Shown here piece by piece: positions 46,798-56,344 of a stretch of DNA of 64,000 nucleotides. Made by a program: the position numbers and the translations under genes. Position 1 is the stretch's first letter; the number at the start of each line of letters is the position of its first letter. The notes under the pieces are model-generated. The model had not been told where the DNA came from, made no database searches, and saw only the letters and a list, made by a program, of their open reading frames with translations. Origin of the DNA: Sympetrum striolatum (taxonomy: Eukaryota; Arthropoda; Insecta; Odonata; Libellulidae); contig OX388349.1 of the NCBI GenBank assembly GCA_947579665.1, forward strand, positions 20,244,459 to 20,308,458, read 5' to 3'.

Positions 46798-47296
46798 TGT
46801 GTGTGTATGTGTGTGTGTGTGTGTGTGTATGTGTGTATATTTATTCCACGTAGAGCCCCACGCCATATCCTCAGCACCAAACTAAAAACGGGGCCCAGGC
46901 CGCCCCACCAAACGCCTAACACCCTGTGCCCTCTATCGAGGGGTGCACGAGTAAGAGGAGGCGGTGTCCCGCCACCCGAACTGAAGCCCCGGCCTAGCCG
47001 GCGGCATCGCCCTCGATGGCCCTCTATCGAGGGAGAGTGCGTGAATGCGGGTGCGTGGGTTTGCGTTGGTCTGCGTGTACAAAAGGATGCTCCTCGCGTT
47101 AATAAAGCCTTCATCAAGGGTCTGACACGCTGGGGTCTAACTGCTCCTCACCTTGCAGAGCTTTGCGTCGGTGAAATAACGTGCATCAAGCGGCGACAAA
47201 AGTAAATTACACGTCGCCACTCCATGACGCGATAACAATAAATAAATAAATAAATAAATAGATAAAAAGATAAAGGATAAAAGGTTTAAAAAGGGG

Positions 47297-50200
47297 TCAG
47301 TTTAAGTGAAGGAGTGGGCAATCCTCCTTCAGCTCTCCCGTTTGGGAATCGATCAGGAAATTTTTTTGGGTCCACACGCCGAGCATCTCCCCGCTGCAGC
47401 ATGCCTCGGCGTGGTCTCTTTCTAATTTCAACCTTTTCCGGAGGGCCCTCGAAAACGCCTCCGCGTAGGCGACGTCTCTCGTCCGCCCCCGGAAAAAGGC
47501 GTCTAGCTGTCTCCTAATTTCTCCCTTCGCCAACGAAAGGAGAAAGTTGGCGAGCCTGGTACCTGGGGACCCTCTCTCCAGGATTCCCCCATATATTTCC
47601 TTCACGAGGACCTCCCTTTTCCCCGTCAGGTTCTTTGTGGCCCCAACGACCGCGCACCACAGCGGCCTCGTCTTCGGACAGACGTATGCCAGGTGCCAGG
47701 CCGTGCCGACGACTCCCGGGCACCAAGGGCAGTCGTCTTTTTCTCTTATCCCGGTCTTCCTGAGAAAGGGGCAGTCCGCCCACGCGCCATGAGCCAGGCG
47801 CCATGCCGCGTCCCCATCATGCCCCAGGGTGGGGTGCGATCGGAGGGATCTCCACCTGATCTCCTCCCTCGGCTCACGACCCGAGAGTGGCCAGATCTCG
47901 TTGTTTCTTCTGTACAGAAGTTCTTTGTATACGGCCCTTTTGGGGATTGGAAGATCCATCCTCCTCCCGAGCCTCGCGCTGGAGAAGACATAAACTCCCG
48001 CGCCCTCTCTCTCCGGCCCCATCGACCGCCACGCCCTGACTAGCGAGCGGCGAAAGCCGGAGAGCCGGCGCGACCCCGTGCCACGATCGAAAGCGTCCCT
48101 CCACGGACGCCCCCCCGTCGCGCGCCCGAAGCCCGCGGCCGCGAGCAGCCTCCACGGCTCCGCTGCTGCCTCCTCTGAAAGGAGGAGCCTCTGTGCGGCG
48201 TTGAATCGAAATCCGAGGATCTTAACCCCAACGTCGACGAGCCCGAGTCCTCCCTCTCGAACCGGCGCCGTCGCCACCTTCTTCTTCACCCAGTGCTTTC
48301 TACCCAACCAAATGGCATCCACCAGCAGCCTCTGGATCCTTGAAGAAAATGAGGGTGAAGGCTGAAAGGTCTGGAGGGTGTGCCATATCTTGGGCGCGAC
48401 GAACTGATTCGCCACGCACACCCTCCCCCTCAACGACATCGGGCTCATTCTTGGCTTCCAACTCCTGAGGGCCGTCTCGATCGTTTCGACCATCTCTTTC
48501 TCAAGAACCTCCCTTTCCGGATCTTCGTCGTTGAAGATCTTTCGGCCTAGGTATTTGCCGTGTTCCGAATTCCATCTTATTTCGAGGGGAGAGTCCTGCC
48601 TGCCTCTCCACCTGCCGACCCACAGCCCCACCGTCTTCTCTGCGTTTATCTTGGCCCCCGAAGACCGAGCGTAGAGGTCGTACGCCGGAAAAACCCGCCT
48701 TAAATCCTCCTCCTCCGATGCGAACACCGTCACGTCGTCCGCATAGACGCTGACGGCTATCCGCGTCTCCGGGTGGCGGGGGATAGAGGCACCGGTGAGC
48801 CTCGCTTTGAGGGCCCGAACGAGGGGCTCGAAGGCGAGGGTGTACAGTTGTCCGGAAAGTGGACATCCCTGCCTTATTCCCCTTCGGAAAGGGATAGGGG
48901 GCGTAAGAGAGGACCCGACTCGGACCATGCATACGGCGTCCCGGTACAGCGTCCGCAGCATGCCGATCAGTCGGTCCCCGAAACCCATTCTTTCTAAAAT
49001 CTTGATCAAATAAGCGTGGCCGACTCGATCGAAGGCTTTCGACTGGTCCAAGGAGAGCACCGCCAGAGGCGTATCCTCGGCGTTCGCCGATCTCACCATG
49101 TCCCGCACAGTGGAGATGGCGTCAAAAATGCTTCTCCCCGGAACGCAGTACGACTGCTCGACGGATATGACAGATGCTATTACTCTGCTGACCCTCATTG
49201 ATAATAATTTTGCCATTATTTTGTAATCCGTGTTGGTGATCGACACGGGCCTCCAACCATCGATCGTTCTGCCCCCCCCGCTCTTCGGGACGAGGGCGAT
49301 GACGGACGACCTGCTGGTTCTGGGGAGGCTTCCCCTCCGAAAGCTCTCCCGCACCATGTCCCCGAACAGGCCCTCGAGGACGTCCCAGAAGGCGATGTAG
49401 AATTCCGGGGTCAGTCCGTCTGACCCCGGGGTCTTGTTTCTATTAAGCTTCTTAAGTGCCTCCAGCATCTCGTCCTCCGAAACCTCCACGTTCAGCAAGG
49501 CCCTTTCGTCCTCGCAGACGCTGTCGAGGGCTTCGAAGAGGAGGGCTTCGTCCTCTTCACTTGTTAGAGGCTCCGCGTCTTTTGGGTCGAAAATTTCGCC
49601 AAAATAGGCGGAAACGTGCATTCTTATCGCCGCAAGGTCCTCCTCTCATCGACCGTCGATCTCCAGGCCCTCCAGCGGTCTCGGAACGACGCGCGTGTAC
49701 CACTTCGCTACGTGAGGAGCCAGCGGGTCGTCGTTGACGATTATATTCTCCCACCCCATCCTCGCCACGATAGCCTTAGCCCGCTGTAGTTGAATTCCTT
49801 CCTCTATGGCTTCCCTCTGCTGCCGTCTGAGTCTCCTCACGTAGTCGACCGTTCTCTCCTTCACTTCAAACTTTAGGGTCTCCCACTTCGATACCGGGTC
49901 TCCCAAACAACGTAGATCGTTGATCGCCGCGATGAGCGTCTTTATGTTTTGAACGTACTCCTCGTTGCGCAGCAACCCATTGTCAAACCTCCAGTACGGA
50001 GGTCGAGGGATCACTCTTGGCAACGAAAGAGTGGCTGCCACCCCTCTATGGTCGGTAAACGACGGCACCGTCCTCATATTTTTTACGGCTGAGAGGCTCC
50101 CGCCGGACACGTATAAGCGGTCCAGCCTCGAGCGCACGTTTCCACCCTCCGCTCCGTGAAAGGTGAAACCCTCCTCTCCCCTCCTCGTCTCCACCCACGG

Positions 50201-50770
50201 GTCCACCAGCTCCATGTCCTCCACCAAACTCCGGAGCGCGTTGGCGACCCGGGGATGTCTCTCCCTCCCGGAGGATCTGTCCCTCCCGGGGTCCAAAGTG
50301 ACGTTAAAATCTCCCCCTAATATAGTCACTCTCGGTCCTCTGCGCTGCTGCCTCGTCGCTTCTAGGTGTTCTCTCAGCCGATCGATGACAGTCAGCGCCT
50401 CATGCTGCTCGTGCGGTCCGTAAAATGACACGAAGTCGAGCGTCACACCCCCCAGGCCGACGGTCACACCCAAGGCGTGCCCGTCGCTAATCACGACGGG
50501 CGGGCGCGCACCGCCGCACACGGATCTGTGCACCGCGACCGCCGTTCCTGTGTGAGGCGTGGAGAGGGGAGAGAAGAAAAACTCGTACTGCGGCAGGGAG
50601 TCCATCGCAGGCGCGACGGTGTTGGTCTCCTGCAGCAGCACCACTTCCGGCCGATGGGCCTCCAAGAAGGCCGTCAGGTGTGCCCACTTTAGAGTTCCCC
50701 TCACGGAGCGAACGTTTAGCGAGATTATTCTCAAATCTGTCATATCCGTCCTCGAGCAAGGACAATCCAA
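47297..50770 (-). pseudogene. Tx1-clade ORF2: endonuclease-reverse transcriptase, one stop codon
   Basis: 1,157 codons in a single frame broken only by TGA at 49,646-49,648; CGA would be the simplest ancestral codon. The first 374 residues are an AP-like endonuclease: SLNVRS, LLQETNT (catalytic E48), YGPH, GGDFNV, SRLDRLYVSG, FTDHRG. After the stop come NKTPGSDGLTPEFY, GWRPVSITNTDYKIMAK, QSYCVPGRSIFD, LSLDQSKAFDRV, RRGIRQGCPLSGQLYTLAFE and VYADDVTVF (YADD at about 293-296 of the 774-residue part), then a C-terminal CPWC...WHLAYVCP zinc motif. DQxKAFDRV, GCPLSGQLY and the NTDYKI block place it with Xenopus Tx1 in the L1-Tx1 lineage. It acts in target-primed reverse transcription. Confidence 0.9.
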
Positions 50771-51253
50771 TCAAGAAACGACGAGCAAACTATAAAAGGA
50801 TCATAAAAAGCTGGAGCGTCGTACATATGATAAAAACAGACGTGCTTTAAACCACGCACTATGATGCGCGAATAAATAAATAAATAAATAAATAAATTTA
50901 TAAATTTATAAAAGCACGGACGAACACGAATAATAAATAAATAAATAGACAGACACACACTGGCCGAAGGCGGCGCAATAAAATCCCTATTTAAAATTGC
51001 TCGTTTCATCAAAAGGATAACCAAGGGCACAAATCGGACACACACGATTAAAACATCCGAGGAATGGATGCATTTAAAACAAGGACAATAAATAAATATT
51101 AATAAATAAATATAAATAAAAATATATACACGACACCGACCGACCGACCGACACCGACGAAGTAGATGCGTGTAATGGGCAAAAATATTGATAAGGGCAA
51201 TAGATATTTTCAAAATATGTAAATAAATAATGATGGTTATAAATATGACAAAA

Positions 51254-53134
51254 TTATGCATTGAAGATGTCGTCCTGTAGGGCGTGCTGGACCAACCTCT
51301 TGATCCTCATCTTCATTGCCCCCTGTTTTACGACTTTCTGCTTGTCGAGGGTGGCCAGGACTTTAAATGCTTCGATGGGTTCACTGAAATTTTCTTTTAA
51401 GGCGGCGATCCTGTCCGTCCTCCCCTTTACGTCTCGCAAGAATTTACTTAGGGATAAAAAAGATATGTTTGTGAACCCGGGATTTTTTGTGTAATAATCC
51501 GCTATTTGTTTAAGCCCCTCGTCATCCGGGCGCATTTCTTTGGTTATTTTCGGATTCTTTTCTTTCCTTTGCACTTGACCGAGGAGGTTATCTTCTGGGG
51601 TTCCCGTGTGTGTTTTCCTCTTTTGAGAGGCCGAGAGCTCGAGGCTCTCAATCGCGACTGATGGTGGCGAATCCATGGCAAGAGGGGCAAGGAGTTTAGC
51701 CGTTTGCGAGTCGACCAGATTGATTTCCTCAGGAGTAATATCTGTCTCGGGAGGAGTTTTGCCCTCCTCTGATGATAGTGCACCGGACTGAGTGGTCGCG
51801 GAAACAACGGGGACAGAGGTACTCGTGGAGGAACTCAGATCATCAGAGGTAGAGGGAGCATTGGTGGTGGCTAGCGGGACGCCATCCGTTGACGGTACGG
51901 TTTTTGGTATTTGTTTCGAGGTGGCGTTTGATTTTGGGCATGTGTTGGCTGCGTGGCCGTCCTCCCCGCACTGGAAACACCTACCGTCGTCAACTCTTAA
52001 GAATACCCGGTAAGGGGTGTCCCCAACGTCGACGACGAAGGAGTCGGGCATCCTGATCCCTTCCCTGATGACCATATGTACCATCCTCCTCCATGAGGAG
52101 ACGTGAGTAAAGTCATCGACTCTAATGCCGGATGTCAGGGGATAAATCGGCGACACTATTCTTCCGGCCTCGCTTAGTATCTCGAGTAAGTCTTTGTTAG
52201 AGACCTCGGGCGGGATGTTGCTCAGAAAAACTTTTTTAGCCGCGGTCACCATGCGGCGTGCCGCGACCCATGTGTTGTTTATCTCGACACCGCCGAAGTC
52301 GGAGATAAATGTGTCGACCAGTGCCTCGCTCGCGAGGTAGATACAAATTCTATTCTGGGAGAGCCGCGTGGCATGCGTGATTTTACTCCCGCCCCCTATT
52401 TTACTAGCAACCGCGAAGACATATTGGTGAACTGGGGTGTCCGGCAAACCTTGCATTATAATACCCCTTTTTCGGTTAGGACCGGTCAGCACCGGCGTTA
52501 CCCTTCGACGCGTGAAAGAAAAAGTCCCGTTGGGACTCTCGTGTGTAGGTGTGCGTGCGTAATTTCCAAGAGATTCCCCTCGAACCCGCTGCGCGTATGT
52601 GCCGAGAGGAGGGGCTGTAGGCGCTGGCGGGGAAGGAATGGACGGTAACGTAGTAGAATCTGAAATGTATGTTGACGAAGCGAAAGTGGAAGGGGAAACG
52701 ACAAGAGAGTGCCCCGGGGTGGATGGAGGGGCGGTAGGGGGGGCGACCAGCTCTGAGGTAGAGGGAGGAGAGGAGACGTGCGCCGAGTCTCCTGCGTCGC
52801 TACGTAGGGGTGGTAGCTGAACAGGTCTGCGTATGGGAGGGGGAGCTGGCGTGGAGGTAGGGGATACTGGCCTAGAAGTAGGGGAGGCAGGTCGAGGGAC
52901 GGGGGAGGTAGGCCTCGAGGTATGGGAGGACGAGCTTTTGGGAGCACATGGCGATGAGTCACCAGACAATTGAGAAGCGGGCGTAGATAGAATTGATTTA
53001 TAGGTCAATTTCTGCGAATTACACTGACTACTTCCAGATAAATCCATCTCTGAGGATGAAGGCGACACTGTAGGTGAAGCCACGTCCATTTCTGCCGCCA
53101 CCGAGGCGGCAGATGACGAACGTGTGAGACTCAC
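51254..53134 (-). CDS. Tx1-clade ORF1: nucleic-acid-binding protein with zinc knuckle
   Basis: An intact 626-residue frame. The first ~200 residues are Pro/Ser/Thr-rich and low-complexity. The middle (about 215-385) has the GIIMQGLPDT...RVFLRVDDGR fold typical of Tx1 ORF1 proteins, then one CCHC knuckle (C386-x2-C389-x4-H394-x4-C399). After another Ser/Thr-rich linker comes a basic, helical C-terminus (about 540-626). ORF1 proteins of this kind package the element RNA for retrotransposition. The start is the first ATG of the frame, about 215 bp from the CA tract. The intact frame together with the single lesion in ORF2 suggests a young copy. Confidence 0.85.
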   Translation of the reverse strand: MSLTRSSSAASVAAEMDVASPTVSPSSSEMDLSGSSQCNSQKLTYKSILSTPASQLSGDSSPCAPKSSSSHTSRPTSPVPRPASPTSRPVSPTSTPAPPPIRRPVQLPPLRSDAGDSAHVSSPPSTSELVAPPTAPPSTPGHSLVVSPSTFASSTYISDSTTLPSIPSPPAPTAPPLGTYAQRVRGESLGNYARTPTHESPNGTFSFTRRRVTPVLTGPNRKRGIIMQGLPDTPVHQYVFAVASKIGGGSKITHATRLSQNRICIYLASEALVDTFISDFGGVEINNTWVAARRMVTAAKKVFLSNIPPEVSNKDLLEILSEAGRIVSPIYPLTSGIRVDDFTHVSSWRRMVHMVIREGIRMPDSFVVDVGDTPYRVFLRVDDGRCFQCGEDGHAANTCPKSNATSKQIPKTVPSTDGVPLATTNAPSTSDDLSSSTSTSVPVVSATTQSGALSSEEGKTPPETDITPEEINLVDSQTAKLLAPLAMDSPPSVAIESLELSASQKRKTHTGTPEDNLLGQVQRKEKNPKITKEMRPDDEGLKQIADYYTKNPGFTNISFLSLSKFLRDVKGRTDRIAALKENFSEPIEAFKVLATLDKQKVVKQGAMKMRIKRLVQHALQDDIFNA

Positions 53135-53348
53135 GCTGATGGCGAGCGTATGCGAACAACACGAGACGAAAAACCAGACAAATCAACAAATTGGACACTC
53201 ACCGACGATCACTGGATGAAGACGAAGCACAAACGAAGCGAACAAACACAGAACGATGAGATGAAACGATGACAACGATGAAAGAAAGCGCACACAAAGT
53301 AAGAGACCGGGAGCGAAGCCGAAACACGTCCGAACGCTACGGAGTCCA

Positions 53349-53350
<2 letters not shown>

Positions 53351-53416
<66 letters not shown>

Positions 53417-54040
53417 GAGTGTGTGTGTGTATGTGTGTGTGTGATAGTGGGCGCTCTAACGTGAAAAATATTGGTCGTATCAATACCAAACTTCATATAT
53501 AGTACTGTGGTGTGTGCTGTCAGAGTTGATTAGTTTTTGGAGTAAATCGATCAACCGGAAGTCGAGTTTTATTCATTAAAGCTCATTTCCGGTTTTCAAA
53601 ATATCTCCATAAATATGATATATAGGTATATTGTATACCTTATAAAAGTGTTAAATAATCTGTTTTACTATAACTTTTGTATTTAACATATTTTTGTATC
53701 ACCGGTTGATGAGGAGTTATTAGTGAAATACTGATAAATCGGAAGACGATGATTATGTACTTTGTGGGCGCTCTAACATGAAAACTATTTGTCGGATCAA
53801 CACTAAATTTCATATATAGTACTTTTATTACAGTCGTTAGAGTTGATTAGTTTTTGGAGTAAATCAGTTTACCGAAAGTTGAGCTTCATTCTTCAAAGCT
53901 CATTTCCAGTTTTCAAAATATCTCCATAAATATGATATTTAGGTATATACTATTATTTATAAATGTTTTAGAAAATATAATTTACTATAACTTTTTTATG
54001 AAACATATTTTTGTATCATTGATTTTTTAGGAGTTATTCA
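53351..54040 (-). repeat. RepA copy 4, 5' part (CA tract 53,351-53,443)
   Basis: Continues RepA copy 4 beyond the Tx1 insertion. The GT/CA tract here is unusually long (about 63 bp uninterrupted, then variants), followed by the GTGGGCGCTCTAAC block and most of the two 500-bp halves, all reversed. It stops at about 54,040, where RepX copy 5 begins in mid-sequence (TTATTCATGAA, then CGAGTAAAATG), so the far end of RepA is missing. Confidence 0.85.
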
Positions 54041-54045
54041 TGAAA

Positions 54046-55187
54046 CGAGTAAAATGTTGCTTGCATACTGCAAGCAGATCGACAACACTATTTTCATGTC
54101 GGCATCATATCCGGACGGCCATCAAAAGAAAAAAAAAGATTGAAATTTTTCTTAAAATTTGCCTAAATTCCATCGTCCGGCATCGAACCCGGGTCTTTAC
54201 TGTGAACTTACTATGCAGCACAATAGAACATCACCATCTCTAACGATGTGTGAAAATTTAAGCAGAAATATGGGCTACAACTGCCTCAAAAGACGTTCTA
54301 ATTTTTACGAATTTAAATGGCTCTCTGGATTCGAACCAAGGACGATCTTGGAAATCTAAAAAATGTTTCTGAAAGTTATTTATGATCTCTATCTATATGC
54401 CGAATTTGAAGTTTCTATATTATTGGCAAAGGTTTCAAAATAATTCCTAAAAATCGGATTAACTTCTGATTGCAGAGACACCTGGTGTCGAACCCAGGAC
54501 TCTTTGATAGCTGTAAATGCACTGTTTGATTTGTATGGACTTGATCTTTGTACATGCAAAGTTTGAAGTTGATATCGTGCCGGGAAATACCTAAAATTTG
54601 TTTCCGTTATCTCCGTAAGAAAAGCATTGGGAAGTGCAAATGGTCCTCTGGGATCGAACCAAGGACCATAAGCTAATATGTAAAATTCGATTATGAAATA
54701 ATTTCATGATATCTATCGACGTGCCGAGTTTCAATAATCCATGTTATCGGGAAAGGATCCAAAAAAAATCTTAAAAATCGCCGCAATGCATTTTAAACGG
54801 CAGATTTTTGCCTCGGCCTAGCATCGAACCAAGGACAATATTCGAAGATGTCTTTCCGATTTTCGTTGGCTATGCACGGCATTTAGCGGTCCCTCGAGTT
54901 TCAACTCTCTGCTTTTCCGGAAAGTGCCTCAAAAAAATTTTCGAAAATCCCCGCCATGTAATCTTATGGGGAAAATCGCGACTTTGGGGCCCTCTGGAAT
55001 CGAACCCATGACACTGAGGTTCAAAATCGCAATTTTTCTGGAGGTTATACGTTATGGCCAATATGTCGAAAAAATTTCAAGCCATTGACGGTAGTGGTTT
55101 AGCCTGTGACTTTGTATCCTCTATATATATCTATTATATATAGATGCTTCTCCGGATTCATTCATATATATACCTATAAGTAGATAG
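54046..55187 (-). repeat. RepX copy 5 with terminal TA repeats
   Basis: Head hairpin at 54,058-54,076 and T-arm-like boxes near 54,183, 54,331, 54,488, 54,654, 54,823 and 54,999. Followed by (TA)n and the reversed GAATCCGGAGAAGCATC unit (55,125-55,187). Its right end is the left neighbour of the Maverick region. Confidence 0.75.
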
Positions 55188-55204
55188 GGAATGGGGTAAC
55201 CAGA

Positions 55205-55600
55205 CCACGCCATCTTGGATTTCGCAATCCCACCGGTCACGTGACTTCCGGTCAAATGACGTCACTTCCGCCCCGCCATCTTGGATTTTGACGTCACATC
55301 CGCCCACCATCTTGGATTTTCCGCCGCCATCTTGACTTTTGACGTCATTTTACCACCGCCATCTTGAAAAAAGCCGGAAGTGACGTCACAATTCAAGATG
55401 GCGACTGTCAAATCCAAGATGGTGGCCGGAAGTGACGTCATTCTAACCGGAAGTTGACGTCATGTCCGATCCAAGATGGCGGCCACCAAGGAGAGAATCC
55501 AAGATGGCGGATCCAAGATGGCGGCCCCCACATGGAGAATCCAAGATGGCGGATCCAAGATGGCGGCCCCCATAGACAGAATGGCGGCGTGTTCTGGAAA
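55205..55600. promoter_or_regulatory. Array of CRE, ETS, E-box and YY1-like motifs
   Basis: Six perfect TGACGTCA sites (55,257, 55,289, 55,340, 55,381, 55,433, 55,455), several abutting CCGGAAG/CTTCCGG ETS-type sites (e.g. CCGGAAGTGACGTCA at 55,374-55,388 and 55,426-55,440), one GTCACGTGAC (55,236-55,245), and about eleven AAGATGGCGG/CCGCCATCTT YY1-type sites. YY1-type sites point one way before ~55,370 and the other way after ~55,390. From 55,471 the array becomes tandem ATCCAAGATGGCGG units. Whether these are used by arthropod factors is inference; the motif count is direct. Confidence 0.55.
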
Positions 55601-55619
55601 ACAGATGACGAGCAGTGTG

Positions 55620-56130
55620 CGAGCAAAACAGTTGAAGAGTGAAATAAATAAAGAAGAGAAGACAATCGAAATTCTCTAAAAGAAGAGTAACAGTTGAAGA
55701 TCGATATAAAAGAGAAGACAATCGAAATGCTTTGTCATTCGTATCAACACCTCCCCATCATCACCCTTTAACCTTTTATCTACCAATCATTCAAATTTAT
55801 GCATAAACAGAAGACAATGGATAACCTTTTATCTACCAATCATTCAAATTTATGCATAAACAGAAGACAATGGAACCTTTTATCTGCCAGTCATTCAAAA
55901 TTTATGCATAAACAGAGGACAATCGAAATGCTTAGTCATTTGTATCAATACCTTTCCTCCCTATCCTCACTCTTTAACCTTTTATCTGCCAATCATTCAA
56001 ATTAATGCAAAAACAGAAGACAATCGAAATGCTTAGTCATTCGTATCCATATCTTAGTTCTCCTTCCATCCTCACCCCTATAACCTTTCATCCTATCAAC
56101 ATCTTCCTCCCCCACCGGCATCCTTTAACC
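55620..56130 (+). repeat. Tandem repeats upstream of the polymerase gene
   Basis: A ~53-bp unit (CCTTTTATCTACCAATCATT, then CAAATTTATGCATAAACAG and AAGACAATGG) is repeated at about 55,771-55,930 and again, more widely spaced, to 56,030; GAAGACAATCGAAATGC recurs five times. Short frames across it are repeat artefacts. Probably part of the element's non-coding left end. Confidence 0.7.
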
Positions 56131-56217
56131 TTTTATCTCTCCTTCAACCCTCAGCTGCTATCTCTTAGTTTGTACTTTGATCCTCAGCTGCTATCTCCAT
56201 CCTCCTCGAGATAAGTC

Positions 56218-56228
56218 TATATATAAAG
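56218..56228 (+). promoter_or_regulatory. TATA box upstream of DNA polymerase gene
   Basis: TATATATAAAG lies about 190 bp before the probable polymerase start codon (56,411). An AACTTCATCTCGCTT stretch about 30 bp downstream could be the initiator. A second TATATATAGG at 56,351 overlaps the first possible codons of the long frame. Confidence 0.5.
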
Positions 56229-56344
56229 CTCTAATTGTATAAGAAGTTACTGTTTCAACTTCATCTCGCTTATTAAGGAGTTTTTAGTGTTTCAACCTGA
56301 AGTGTGATTCATCAAAGAAACTATCGTTTTTCCTCAACGCCTTC

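Larger units (their letters stand above)
46455..53350 (-). mobile_element. Tx1-clade non-LTR retrotransposon inserted in a CA microsatellite
   Basis: A GC-rich minus-strand element about 6.5-6.9 kb long. It has a ~215-bp 5' leader, ORF1 (53,134-51,254), a 483-bp spacer full of AAATA units and (CGAC)n, ORF2 (50,770-47,297) and a 3' region. On both sides the sequence is the CA tract of RepA copy 4, and RepA copies 1-3 show what the empty target looks like. The 3' side has two possible ends: AATAAATA at ~46,839, running straight into an inner CA tract (46,798-46,838), or an (AAT)n tail at 46,455-46,476, running into the outer CA tract. Tx1 members are known to be target-specific, including for microsatellites. 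Confidence 0.85.

Noticed and set aside
47314..52820. Many long frames on both strands inside the Tx1 element
   Set aside because: High GC content makes stop codons rare; all overlap ORF1 or ORF2 and show no motifs.
55186..55210. Exact Maverick left terminus (AGTAGATAGGG...)
   Set aside because: The AGTAGATAG part can be explained by the TATC-repeat border of RepX, and the right terminus needed for comparison is outside the window.
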